From DATAZK01 sp963731205 (GTDB lineage Bacteria; Actinomycetota; Actinomycetes; Frankiales; Frankiaceae): a stretch of DNA of 64,000 nt. A program made the translations under genes and the position numbers. Below, one piece after another: positions 47,954-56,041 of this stretch; within the stretch, counting starts at the first letter, position 1, and each line of letters starts with the position of its first letter. The notes below the pieces were generated by a model. It was given only the letters and a program-made list of their open reading frames with translations, did no database searches and was not told where the DNA came from. The DNA lies in NCBI GenBank assembly GCA_963731205.1, contig CAVSUJ010000002.1, positions 744,001 through 808,000 of the forward strand, read 5' to 3'.

Positions 47954-49089
47954 CGGGGCCGCAACCCGAGGGTGCAGAGATCCGGCGGACCAGCCGCGAC
48001 CGCGAGCAGCTTCGCCTCGCGCTGCAGGCCTGGCTCGCGCGCCGGTTGCCCGCCGGGGCCGACCCCAAGATCCCAGCACTCTCGTCGTCAGCAGCGACCG
48101 GGATGTCGAGCGAGACGGTGCTTTTCCCGGCCACGTGGAACGACGGCGGCGAGCAGCGCACCGAGGATCTCGTCTGCCGAATCGCCCCGCATCCTGGCGA
48201 CGTGCCGGTCTTTCCCTCCTACGACATGCGAGGGCAGTTCGAGGTCATCCGACTGGTCAGCGAGCTGACCTCGGTGCCGGTCCCCAACGTGCGCTGGCTC
48301 GAGGAGGACACCAGCCTGATCGGCACGCCCTTCTTCCTGATGGACCGCATCGCCGGCGAGGCACCGCCGGACAACCCGCCCTACACCTTCGGCGGCAACT
48401 GGCTGGCGGACGCGTCCCCCGAGCAACGCCAGACGATGCAGCGCGCGGTGGTCGAAGTCCTCGCGCAATTGCACGACATCCCTGATGCCGAAAAGCGCTT
48501 CGGGTTCCTGTTCACACCGTCCGAGATGGCGGCGGGGCCGACCCCGCTGCATCGCAAGGTGGCCCGCACCCGTGCCTGGTATGACTGGACGGTCGCCTCA
48601 GGGGTCCGCTCGCCGCTGGTCGAACGCGGCTTCGCCTGGCTCGAGGAGCACTGGCCCGAAGACCCGGGCCCGACCGTGCTCTCGTGGGGCGATTCCCGTG
48701 TAGGCAATGTACTTTTCCGCGATTTCCAACCCGTGGCGGTGCTCGACTGGGAGATGGCGGCGGTGTGCCCGCGCGAGATCGACCTCGGCTGGCTGATCTA
48801 CGCCCACTACATCTTCCAGGACATGTCTTCGGTCTTCGAAGTGCCTGGAATACCTGACTTCCTGCGCCGCGACGAGGTGGCCGCGTACTACGAATCGCGG
48901 ACCGGTCACACGCCGCGGGACCTCGATTTCTACACCGCTTACGCGGCGTTGCAGTACGCGATCGTCTTCCTGCGCACGGGTTCGCGAGCCGTACATTTCG
49001 GGGAGATGGCGATGCCCGGCGATCCGGACGAGCTGATATTCAACCGCGAGCCGCTCGAGCGCATGCTCGCCGGCACTTACTGGAGCTGA
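47950..49089 (+). CDS. Phosphotransferase family protein (APH/ACAD10-like)
   Basis: A 379-residue kinase-like-fold protein. The catalytic loop is LSWGDSRVGNVLFRD and the metal-binding motif is VAVLDWEMAAVCPREIDLGW, both typical of aminoglycoside/choline/ACAD10 kinases. N-terminal ATP-binding is less obvious but SAATGMSSETVLF and YDMRGQFEVIRLVSEL fit. It overlaps the upstream gene by GTGA and precedes the F420-type gene by 5 bp. Proteins of this class act on hydroxyacyl-CoA-type or lipid-type substrates more often than on antibiotics; substrate unknown. Confidence 0.82.
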   Translation: MTGPQPEGAEIRRTSRDREQLRLALQAWLARRLPAGADPKIPALSSSAATGMSSETVLFPATWNDGGEQRTEDLVCRIAPHPGDVPVFPSYDMRGQFEVIRLVSELTSVPVPNVRWLEEDTSLIGTPFFLMDRIAGEAPPDNPPYTFGGNWLADASPEQRQTMQRAVVEVLAQLHDIPDAEKRFGFLFTPSEMAAGPTPLHRKVARTRAWYDWTVASGVRSPLVERGFAWLEEHWPEDPGPTVLSWGDSRVGNVLFRDFQPVAVLDWEMAAVCPREIDLGWLIYAHYIFQDMSSVFEVPGIPDFLRRDEVAAYYESRTGHTPRDLDFYTAYAALQYAIVFLRTGSRAVHFGEMAMPGDPDELIFNREPLERMLAGTYWS

Positions 49090-49094
49090 CTTCC

Positions 49095-49943
49095 ATGCGC
49101 TACGGCGTCACCGTAATGCTCACCGACAAGGCGATCGGCATCGTCGAGCTCGCCCAGGCCGTCGAAGAGCGCGGCCTCGATTCGGTGTGGCTGCCCGAGC
49201 ACACCCACATCCCGACGAGCCGGCTGACCCCACCGCCGACGGGTGATGAAGAGCTCGCCGAGGAGTACAAGCGCAGCCTCGATCCGTTCATCAGCCTGGC
49301 CGCCGCTGCAGCGGTCACCACGCGGCTGCGGCTCGGCACCGGCGTCGCCCTCGCCGCCCAACGCGAGCCGCTCGTCACGGCGAAAGCCTTGGCCACGCTC
49401 GATCAGCTGTCCGGGGGCCGCTTCGTGCTCGGCACCGGATTCGGCTGGAACGTCGACGAAATGGCCCATCACGGCGTCGACTACGCGACCCGCCGCGAAC
49501 ACGCCCGCGAGGTCGTGCTGGCGATGCGTGCGCTGTGGGAACAGGAGGAGGCGAGCTTCGACGGCAAGTACGTGAACTTCTCGCCGAGCTGGTCGTGGCC
49601 GAAGCCGGTGCAGAAGCCGCTGCCGGTGCTGCTCGGCGGCGGCGCGGGTCCCAAGCTCTTCTCCCACATCGTGGAGTACTGCCAGGGCTGGATCCCCATC
49701 GGCGGCGCCGGGCTCGGAAAGTCACTGCCCGTCCTGCGCCAGACGGCCGAGGATGCCGGACGCGATCCGGATGCACTCGAGATCGTCCCCTTCGGTTCGC
49801 ATCCCGACCGCGGCAAGCTCGACTACTTCGCGAGCATCGGCGTCACCGAATGCGTCTTCCGGCTGCCCTCGGCCTCCCGCGATGTCCTCCTACCGGTGCT
49901 GGACGAGCAGGCCAGGCTCGTGGAGGAGCACCGCGCCGGCTGA
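49095..49943 (+). CDS. LLM class oxidoreductase, probably F420-dependent
   Basis: A 282-residue luciferase-like TIM-barrel. N-terminal MRYGVTVMLTDKAIGIVELAQ and GLDSVWLPEHTHIP; the cofactor-binding tract RLGTGVALAAQREPLVTAKALATLDQLSGGRFVLGTGFGWN; and the C-terminal VLLGGGAGPKLFSHIVEYCQGWIP are typical of actinobacterial F420 subfamilies. Cofactor choice (F420 or FMN) is inferred. It follows the phosphotransferase by 5 bp and is the third gene of the operon. Confidence 0.88.
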   Translation: MRYGVTVMLTDKAIGIVELAQAVEERGLDSVWLPEHTHIPTSRLTPPPTGDEELAEEYKRSLDPFISLAAAAAVTTRLRLGTGVALAAQREPLVTAKALATLDQLSGGRFVLGTGFGWNVDEMAHHGVDYATRREHAREVVLAMRALWEQEEASFDGKYVNFSPSWSWPKPVQKPLPVLLGGGAGPKLFSHIVEYCQGWIPIGGAGLGKSLPVLRQTAEDAGRDPDALEIVPFGSHPDRGKLDYFASIGVTECVFRLPSASRDVLLPVLDEQARLVEEHRAG

Positions 49944-49947
49944 GGCG

Positions 49948-51090
49948 TCATTCCTTCTGCAGGGCGGCGGCGAATTGGCCCATCGGGCCGATCAGGGCAT
50001 CGACCTCGGACTGCAACGAGTTGACCTGGGCCTTGCTCAGCGAGTCGTAGGCCATGAACGAGGCGCCGCTGCCGTACTGCGACAGGTCCTCCTCGAGCGT
50101 CGCGAAGCGGGTGTCGATCTTGGCGATCAGGTCGGGTTGGGTGTCGATCACGATGGAGCGAAGCGCGTTGTATGCCTCCTGCGCGCCTTGCACATCCGCG
50201 GCAGCGTCGACCAGATCGAGCCTGCTGTAACGCTCCTCCTCACCGGCGAGCTTGACGGTGGCGACCTGGGTCAGCAGCGTCCGCGCACCGTTGGCGATCC
50301 CGTCGACGCTGAGATCGACGCGCTGCACCTGGTCGACGAGTTTGGCGATGTCGCCCTGGAGCTGGCGGGCCACCGGACCGTCGGCCGAGATGTCGGCGTT
50401 GGGCTTCCAGAGGTCGTACTCCAGCCGGTGGAAGCCGGTCCATTGCTGGCCGACCTCCACGTCGTCGATGCGCGCGTCGATACGCGAGTCGAGATCCCCG
50501 AGCGCCGCTGCCACCGGCTGGATCGACTCGTACGGCACGCGAGCGGCGGGATACAGCGACTTGGCCTTGGCGATGTCGCCGGCTTCCACAGCCGCGATGA
50601 ACGGCTTGGCGCGTTCCTCGAGCACGCGCGCCTGTGCCACCACATAGCTGCGGTAGCTCGCGACGGCCGCGTCGAGTTGCGGGCTGCTCGTCTGCGGTGC
50701 GCCGGACGGGCCCTTGACGACGATCGGGGTCCGGATGCCGGCGCCGACCATTCCGGGCCGGCACGCGAGCTGGTACTGGCCGGCCTTCAACGTGACGGTC
50801 AGCTTCTTGCCTGCGCTGGGCCCGATGTTGCCCACCTCGCCGACGACCCGGTCACCCGGGGCGTAGACGTAGACCTCGGTGACCTGGCTGCCGACGTTGG
50901 AGATGGCGAAGGTCTGGGTGCCGCTGGTGAACGTGTCCTCGGCGACGACGCACGCGGTGTCGGAGGCCTTCACGTTCACCCCGACCGAACCCGGCGGCCC
51001 GGGCGGCGAGCTGGAGCATCCCGCGAGCACTGCCAGAGCGAGCAGACCGGCACCGGCCACGGTGGACGACCGGCGGGCTGCGAGTGGCAC
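49948..51090 (-). CDS. efeO: EfeO-type iron-uptake lipoprotein
   Basis: A 380-residue exported protein. A signal sequence ends in a lipobox LAVLAGC with Cys25. An N-terminal cupredoxin domain (VNVKASDTACVVAEDTFTSGTQTFAISN, YQLACRPGMVGAG) is followed by the imelysin/M75 domain with the metal motif HRLEYDLW (HxxE). This is the full-length EfeO that feeds iron to the EfeU permease. No efeU or efeB is adjacent, which is unusual for a complete EfeUOB operon. It is convergent with the F420-type gene (5-bp gap). Confidence 0.9.
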   Translation of the reverse strand: MPLAARRSSTVAGAGLLALAVLAGCSSSPPGPPGSVGVNVKASDTACVVAEDTFTSGTQTFAISNVGSQVTEVYVYAPGDRVVGEVGNIGPSAGKKLTVTLKAGQYQLACRPGMVGAGIRTPIVVKGPSGAPQTSSPQLDAAVASYRSYVVAQARVLEERAKPFIAAVEAGDIAKAKSLYPAARVPYESIQPVAAALGDLDSRIDARIDDVEVGQQWTGFHRLEYDLWKPNADISADGPVARQLQGDIAKLVDQVQRVDLSVDGIANGARTLLTQVATVKLAGEEERYSRLDLVDAAADVQGAQEAYNALRSIVIDTQPDLIAKIDTRFATLEEDLSQYGSGASFMAYDSLSKAQVNSLQSEVDALIGPMGQFAAALQKE

Positions 51091-51128
51091 GGACCCGACG
51101 GTAGAGCAGCGAGAGCGGGCGGAGATGG

Positions 51129-52454
51129 CTAGGCGGACCCGAGGGTGACGGTCGTGGTGTGAGCCACTCCGTTGCGGCGGTAGTGCACGGTCACCTTGTC
51201 GCCCGGGTTGTGCGCCCGGATCGCGGCCGACAGGCTGCTGCCGTCATCGGTCGGGGTCTGACCGACCTCGGTGATGACGTCGCCTACCGCCAGGCCCGCC
51301 TTCGCTGCGGCGCTCCCGGAGGAGACCGCGGTGACGACGGCGCCCCCGCTGGGGTCGTCGCTGATGTTGACGCCGAGCAGCGCGTGCTTGGGGGTCTGAC
51401 CCTTGATCAGCTGGTCGGCGACCGAACGGACCTCGTCGACGGGAATGGCGAAGCCCACGCCGATGCTGCCGGACTGGCTGCCGTCGGCGCTCTGGCCGAG
51501 GCTGGCGATGGCGCTGTTGATGCCGATGACGTGACCGTGCTCGTCGACGAGCGGGCCGCCGGAGTTGCCGGGGTTGATCGCCGCGTCGGTCTGGATCGCG
51601 TCACCGACGGAAGCGCCCGAGCCGCTACCGGTCTCGCTGCCGAGCGCGACGGTGCGGTGCAGTGCCGAGACGATCCCGGAGCTGACCGAGCCGTCGAGGC
51701 CGAGCGGGCTGCCGATGGCGAGCACGGTGTCGCCGACGTGGACGGTGCTGGTGCTGCCGAGCGTCGCCGGGGTCTTACCCGAGACCCCTGATGCCTTGAT
51801 GACGGCGAGGTCGGTGTCGGGGTCACGACCGATGATCGAGGCCGACGCGGTGGTGCCGTCCGAGAACTTCACGCTGATCGTGCCGGCTCCGTCCGCCGCG
51901 GCTTCGACCACATGGTTGTTGGTGACGATCGTGCCGTCCGAACGCAGGATGACGCCCGAGCCGGTGTCTCCCGAGTTGCCCGCGTCGACGGTGATCGAGA
52001 CGACGCTCGGCTGGACGGCGGCGGCGACCTTCGCGAGCGTCTCGGTCGGCGAGGCGGATCCCGAGACGTTCACCGGCGACTGCGAGGAGACGACCGTCTT
52101 CGTGGTGTTGTTGCCGGCGATGACCGCTCCGGTGACCCCGCTGCCGATGGCGACGGCGACCAGCACGGCAGCGGCCCCGGCGCGGCGTCCCCACGGCGGG
52201 CCCGGCCGGTGGGGCGGGCGCTGCGGACCGTTCGCGTAGGGCGGCTGGGCCGGCGGCGGGCCGAAGGGAAGCGGCTCCGTCGGATAGGTCGGCGGCTGGT
52301 AGCCCGGCGGCTCGTACGCAGGCGAACCGAAGGAGGATCCGGCGGGTGCACTGTAAGGCTGGTCCGCCAGCACGTCGGTGGAATGCGTGGGCTGCGCCGG
52401 CGGCGGGGGGTAGCTCCAGTGCAGCGGTTCGTCCCGCGGGTCGCTCACGCTCAT
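51129..52454 (-). CDS. HtrA-like membrane serine protease with PDZ domain
   Basis: A 441-residue DegP/HtrA family protease. A Pro/Tyr-rich cytoplasmic tail (1-90) precedes one membrane helix (about 94-114). The trypsin-like domain has its triad at His181 (TNNHVVEA), Asp215 (DPDTDLAVIK) and Ser298 (NPGNSGGPLV). A PDZ domain follows (VSSGSAAAKAGLAVGDVITEVGQ). It degrades or checks proteins at the outer face of the membrane. I use the ATG at 52454; an ATG at 52520 has a better ribosome site (GAGGA, 5 nt) and would add 22 basic residues. It is divergent from the Gly-rich membrane protein gene. Confidence 0.9.
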   Translation of the reverse strand: MSVSDPRDEPLHWSYPPPPAQPTHSTDVLADQPYSAPAGSSFGSPAYEPPGYQPPTYPTEPLPFGPPPAQPPYANGPQRPPHRPGPPWGRRAGAAAVLVAVAIGSGVTGAVIAGNNTTKTVVSSQSPVNVSGSASPTETLAKVAAAVQPSVVSITVDAGNSGDTGSGVILRSDGTIVTNNHVVEAAADGAGTISVKFSDGTTASASIIGRDPDTDLAVIKASGVSGKTPATLGSTSTVHVGDTVLAIGSPLGLDGSVSSGIVSALHRTVALGSETGSGSGASVGDAIQTDAAINPGNSGGPLVDEHGHVIGINSAIASLGQSADGSQSGSIGVGFAIPVDEVRSVADQLIKGQTPKHALLGVNISDDPSGGAVVTAVSSGSAAAKAGLAVGDVITEVGQTPTDDGSSLSAAIRAHNPGDKVTVHYRRNGVAHTTTVTLGSA

Positions 52455-52589
52455 ACGCTTACCGTCGGCACGAGCGCTTACTCGTCGCTGTAACCGGGCT
52501 GTGAGTTGGCTGTGGGACATGGCGGTCCTCACAGCTCGTCCACAGCTCACTCGAAGTCGTGACGCAGCCACCCCGCCGATGCTGACCGC

Positions 52590-53420
52590 GTGACACTCGT
52601 GTGGTTGAGCCCCGGGCTGCCCGCAGACCGTACCGAGCTGGCGGCTTCGCTCCCTTCTGATCTCGCCCTCTTCTCGATGCCGTCCTTCGACGATCCGGCG
52701 GCTCTCGATGCGTTGGCTGTCGGGAGCCTGTGCGTCGCCACAGTCTTCGAGACCGACCTGCTGAACCAGCTGGCGCACCGCCCGGCGGGCGTTCGGCTGC
52801 TGATCGTCGGTCCGCCCGACCGTCCGAGCCAGCTGCCGCCTCCGCCGGTAGGTCGCGTACCCGATGCGATGAGCCCGGCTGCCTCCCTCGCAGAGCTGGC
52901 GTCAGCCATCACGCGTGCGGCCGCGGGTGAGCCGACCGCGCCGCTGGCACCCGCCGTCGCGGCAGGCCCCAAGGGTTCACGCCTGCGTTCGCGCGTCGCG
53001 GCCGCCGGCGCGGTGCTCGCCGGTCTCGCCATCGGCGGCATCGTGATCGGCGCGACCGAAGGGTCCTCGTCGGCGAGCGCGCGAACGGGTATCGGCAACG
53101 GCAATTTCCGCGGTGGCAATTTCGGTGGCGGCAACGTCCAGGGCGGCGGCACCCTTCCCGGGGGCGGGACCATCCCCGGCGGCGGCGCCGCTCCCGGCGG
53201 CGGGAACTTCGGCGGGCCGGGTGGGCAGAGCGGCACCGGCGGCACCACCACCCGCGGGGCCCTCGGGCAGGAACTCCTGACCTGCCTGCGCCAGCAGGGC
53301 TTCACCGGCTCGGTGAACCAGTTGCGTCAGCAGGCTGCGGATCCGCAGCTGCGACAGGCCTTCGAGACGTGCCTTCAGCAGCTGCAAAGCTCCTCCAGCC
53401 AAGTCACAGGTCGGCCATAG
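52590..53420 (+). CDS. Gly-rich single-pass membrane protein
   Basis: A 276-residue protein. The first 125 residues are a soluble, cytoplasmic Ala/Pro-rich part (LVWLSPGLPADRTELAASL) that may be a helical domain. A membrane helix covers about 136-156. A glycine-rich stretch (168-223, repeated GGNFGGGN and PGGGTIPGGG) and a small C-terminal helical domain with Cys232 and Cys261 lie outside. The two cysteines could form a disulfide. Divergent from htrA; a role with the protease is possible. No recognised family. The start is GTG at 52590. Confidence 0.7.
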   Translation: MTLVWLSPGLPADRTELAASLPSDLALFSMPSFDDPAALDALAVGSLCVATVFETDLLNQLAHRPAGVRLLIVGPPDRPSQLPPPPVGRVPDAMSPAASLAELASAITRAAAGEPTAPLAPAVAAGPKGSRLRSRVAAAGAVLAGLAIGGIVIGATEGSSSASARTGIGNGNFRGGNFGGGNVQGGGTLPGGGTIPGGGAAPGGGNFGGPGGQSGTGGTTTRGALGQELLTCLRQQGFTGSVNQLRQQAADPQLRQAFETCLQQLQSSSSQVTGRP

Positions 53421-53453
53421 TCCAGTGATAGCGCTTCGGCCGAACGTGATGGC

Positions 53454-54746
53454 ATGTCCTTGACGCACATTGACACGCCGGTTGGTCACGCGGTTGACGG
53501 CTCCCCGACCGACGAACACGAAGGCGACACCGGCGAAAGCCCAACGGTTGCCGTCGAAATCGTCGTCCCGGTGTACAACGAGTCCGCCGGGCTGGTCGGC
53601 TCCATCGAGCGGCTGCACGCCTACCTCGACGGCGACTTCCCGTTCTCGTTCCAGATCACGATCGCCGACAACGCGAGCACCGATGACACCTGGCAGCTGG
53701 CCCAGGAGCTGAGCCGGCGCTTCTCGCACGTGCAGGCGCGTCATCTCGATCAGAAGGGACGCGGCCGGGCGCTGCGCGAGGTCTGGTCGGCGAGCAGCGC
53801 GGCCGTGCTGGCATACATGGACGTCGACCTGTCGACCGATCTGGCGGCGCTGCTGCCGCTGGTGGCTCCGCTGCTGACGGGACACAGCGACGTGGCGATC
53901 GGGTCACGGCTGTCGTCGTCATCCCGGGTGGTGCGCGGCACCAAGCGGGAGGTCATCTCGCGCACGTACAACCTCATCCTGCGCACCACGCTGCGGGCCC
54001 GATTCACCGATGCCCAATGCGGTTTCAAGGCGATCCGGGCCGACGCGGCCCGCCAGCTGCTGCCGCTGGTGCAGGACACCGCATGGTTCTTCGACACCGA
54101 ACTGCTGGTGCTCGCCGAGCGGTCGGGGATGCGCATCCACGAGGTGCCGGTCGACTGGGTCGACGACCCGGACAGCCGGGTGGACATCGTGTCGACCGCG
54201 CTGGCCGACCTGCGCGGCGTCGCCCGCCTCGGCCGCGCCCTCGCGTCCGGCAAGCTGCCGCTGGCCGATCTGCGCTCCCAGCTCGGACGGACGCCCCATC
54301 CGGCCGCGGTGCCGGGCGTCCCGGTGACGCTGTCACGGCAGGCGGTGCGCTTTGCGGCCATCGGCATCACGAGCACCCTGGCCTACCTCGTCCTTTATCT
54401 CCTGCTGCGTTCCTCGCTGGGTGCGCAGGGCGCCAACCTGACCGCCCTGTTGATCACGGCCATCGCCAACACGGCCGCGAATCGCCGCCTGACGTTCGGG
54501 CTTCGCGGGCCGGGCAAGCGCGCCCGCAGTCAGCTCGAGGGCCTGGTGGTGTTCGGCATCGGGCTGGGTCTGACGAGCGGTGCACTGGCCGCCGTGCATG
54601 CGGCGTCGGCACATCCGCGGCGCGTGGTGGAGGTCACGGTGCTCGTCGCCGCCAACCTGCTCGCCACCCTGATCCGCTTCGTTCTGCTGCGTTCGTGGGT
54701 GTTTCACCCCCGCCGCACCGCCGCGGCTTCAGCCGACAGCGCCTGA
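53454..54746 (+). CDS. Fused GT2 glycosyltransferase and GtrA-like flippase
   Basis: A 430-residue fusion. Residues about 35-260 are a GT2 domain of polyprenyl-phosphate-mannose-synthase type: VEIVVPVYNESAGLVGS, IADNASTDDTW, and the DxD motif in MDVDLSTDLAALL, with a CGFKAIRADAARQLL active-site tract. Residues from about 290 are a GtrA domain with four membrane helices (RQAVRFAAIGITSTLAYLVLYLLL, NLTALLITAIANTAANRRLTFG). It therefore probably makes a polyprenyl-linked sugar and moves it or its product across the membrane. It begins 33 bp after the Gly-rich protein gene and is probably co-transcribed. Confidence 0.9.
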   Translation: MSLTHIDTPVGHAVDGSPTDEHEGDTGESPTVAVEIVVPVYNESAGLVGSIERLHAYLDGDFPFSFQITIADNASTDDTWQLAQELSRRFSHVQARHLDQKGRGRALREVWSASSAAVLAYMDVDLSTDLAALLPLVAPLLTGHSDVAIGSRLSSSSRVVRGTKREVISRTYNLILRTTLRARFTDAQCGFKAIRADAARQLLPLVQDTAWFFDTELLVLAERSGMRIHEVPVDWVDDPDSRVDIVSTALADLRGVARLGRALASGKLPLADLRSQLGRTPHPAAVPGVPVTLSRQAVRFAAIGITSTLAYLVLYLLLRSSLGAQGANLTALLITAIANTAANRRLTFGLRGPGKRARSQLEGLVVFGIGLGLTSGALAAVHAASAHPRRVVEVTVLVAANLLATLIRFVLLRSWVFHPRRTAAASADSA

Positions 54747-55910
54747 CGCACGCAGCTCCGCAATCTCGGCCGGCGCGTAGCCGAACTCGCGAAGAATCGC
54801 GTCGGTGTGCTCGCCCAGCGTCGGAATCGGATCCATGCGCGGCTCCTCGCCGTCGAGCGAGATCGGCGGCAGCACTGCGCGGATCGGCCCACCGGGAGAG
54901 CCCACGTCACGCCACCGGTCACGGGCCTGGAGCTGCGGATGCTCAGCGACTTGCTGCACCTCGTTGAGAGCGGCGTTGGGAATTCCGGCCGCATCCAGCC
55001 GTGCCACCAGTTGAGCTGCGGGGAGCGTACGGGTGACATCGGCGACGAGGGCATCCACTTCGGCGCGATGGGCCACCCGGGCCACGTTGGTCGCATACCG
55101 CGGATCGTCGGCCAGCTCGGGCCTTTCGAGCACCTCCCGGGTGAGCGCAACCCAGCCGCGATCGTTCTGCACCCCGATCAGCAACCGGCCGCCTTCGAGC
55201 GTGGGATAGCCGTCGTAGGGCACGATTGCCGCGTGGCCGAGGCCTGATCGCGGCGGCGCCTCGCCGGTGTACATCGTCGTGTAGAGCGGGTACCCCATCC
55301 ACTCCACGATCGCGTCGAACATGCTCACCTCGACATGACCGCCTTCACCAGTGCGCCCGCGCCGCACCAGCGCGGCAAGCACGCCCGAAAAGGCATAGAG
55401 CCCAGCGGCGATATCGGCCGCCGCGACGCCGGTCTTGGACGGCGTCTCCGGCGTTCCCGTCATCGCGATGAGGCCGGCCTCGCTCTGCACGAGCATGTCG
55501 TATGCCTTCTTCTGCGCATACGGGCCGCCTCGGCCGTAGCCCGACATGTCGACGGTCACCAGGCGCGGGCGCGTCGCACGCAAGGCGGCGGAGCCGAAGC
55601 CGAGCCGCGCGGCGGCGCCCGGAGCGAGGTTCTGCAGGAAGACGTCGGCGGAGTCGAGGAGCTGCTCGACGATCCGCCGTCCCTCGACGCGTGAGAGGTC
55701 GACCGCGATCGATTCCTTCGAGCGGTTGAGCCAGACGAAGTGCGCCCCGCTGCCTTGGACGGCGTGGTCGTACTCGCGGGCGAAGTCGCCGCCGTCGACC
55801 CGCTCGACCTTGATGACCCGCGCCCCGAGGTCGGCCAGATGCCGCGTGGCCAGCGGCGCCGCCACTGCCTGCTCGACCGCCACGACGGTGGTTCCTTCAA
55901 GCGCACGCAC
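54729..55910 (-). CDS. CaiB/BaiF (formyl-CoA-transferase-like) CoA-transferase
   Basis: A 393-residue class III CoA-transferase. Family landmarks: VEQAVAAPLATRHLADLGARVIKVE, FVWLNRSKESIAVDL, and the nucleophile-region KKAYDMLVQSEAG with the catalytic Asp at about 138, then GRTGEGGHVEVSMFDA. The CoA donor and acid are unknown; candidates include carboxylic acids like methylsuccinate or oxalate. The 3' end overlaps the convergent GT2-GtrA gene by 18 bp. It is divergent from the patatin gene. Confidence 0.9.
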   Translation of the reverse strand: MRALEGTTVVAVEQAVAAPLATRHLADLGARVIKVERVDGGDFAREYDHAVQGSGAHFVWLNRSKESIAVDLSRVEGRRIVEQLLDSADVFLQNLAPGAAARLGFGSAALRATRPRLVTVDMSGYGRGGPYAQKKAYDMLVQSEAGLIAMTGTPETPSKTGVAAADIAAGLYAFSGVLAALVRRGRTGEGGHVEVSMFDAIVEWMGYPLYTTMYTGEAPPRSGLGHAAIVPYDGYPTLEGGRLLIGVQNDRGWVALTREVLERPELADDPRYATNVARVAHRAEVDALVADVTRTLPAAQLVARLDAAGIPNAALNEVQQVAEHPQLQARDRWRDVGSPGGPIRAVLPPISLDGEEPRMDPIPTLGEHTDAILREFGYAPAEIAELRASGAVG

Positions 55911-56041
55911 GCCGACATGCTAAGTGGACCGCGCGGGGTCAGGGTCGGCTGCGTGACAGCTCATTGACAACGGGTCACCGTTCGCGGTTGTTTCACACCG
56001 AAGCCTCGGGGGTCGGCACCGTTCGACAGATCGGAAGCGCG

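Noticed and set aside
46565..48079. 504-residue frame opposite the AttH-like gene
   Set aside because: Antisense of a protein with clear motifs and ribosome site; no family match seen.
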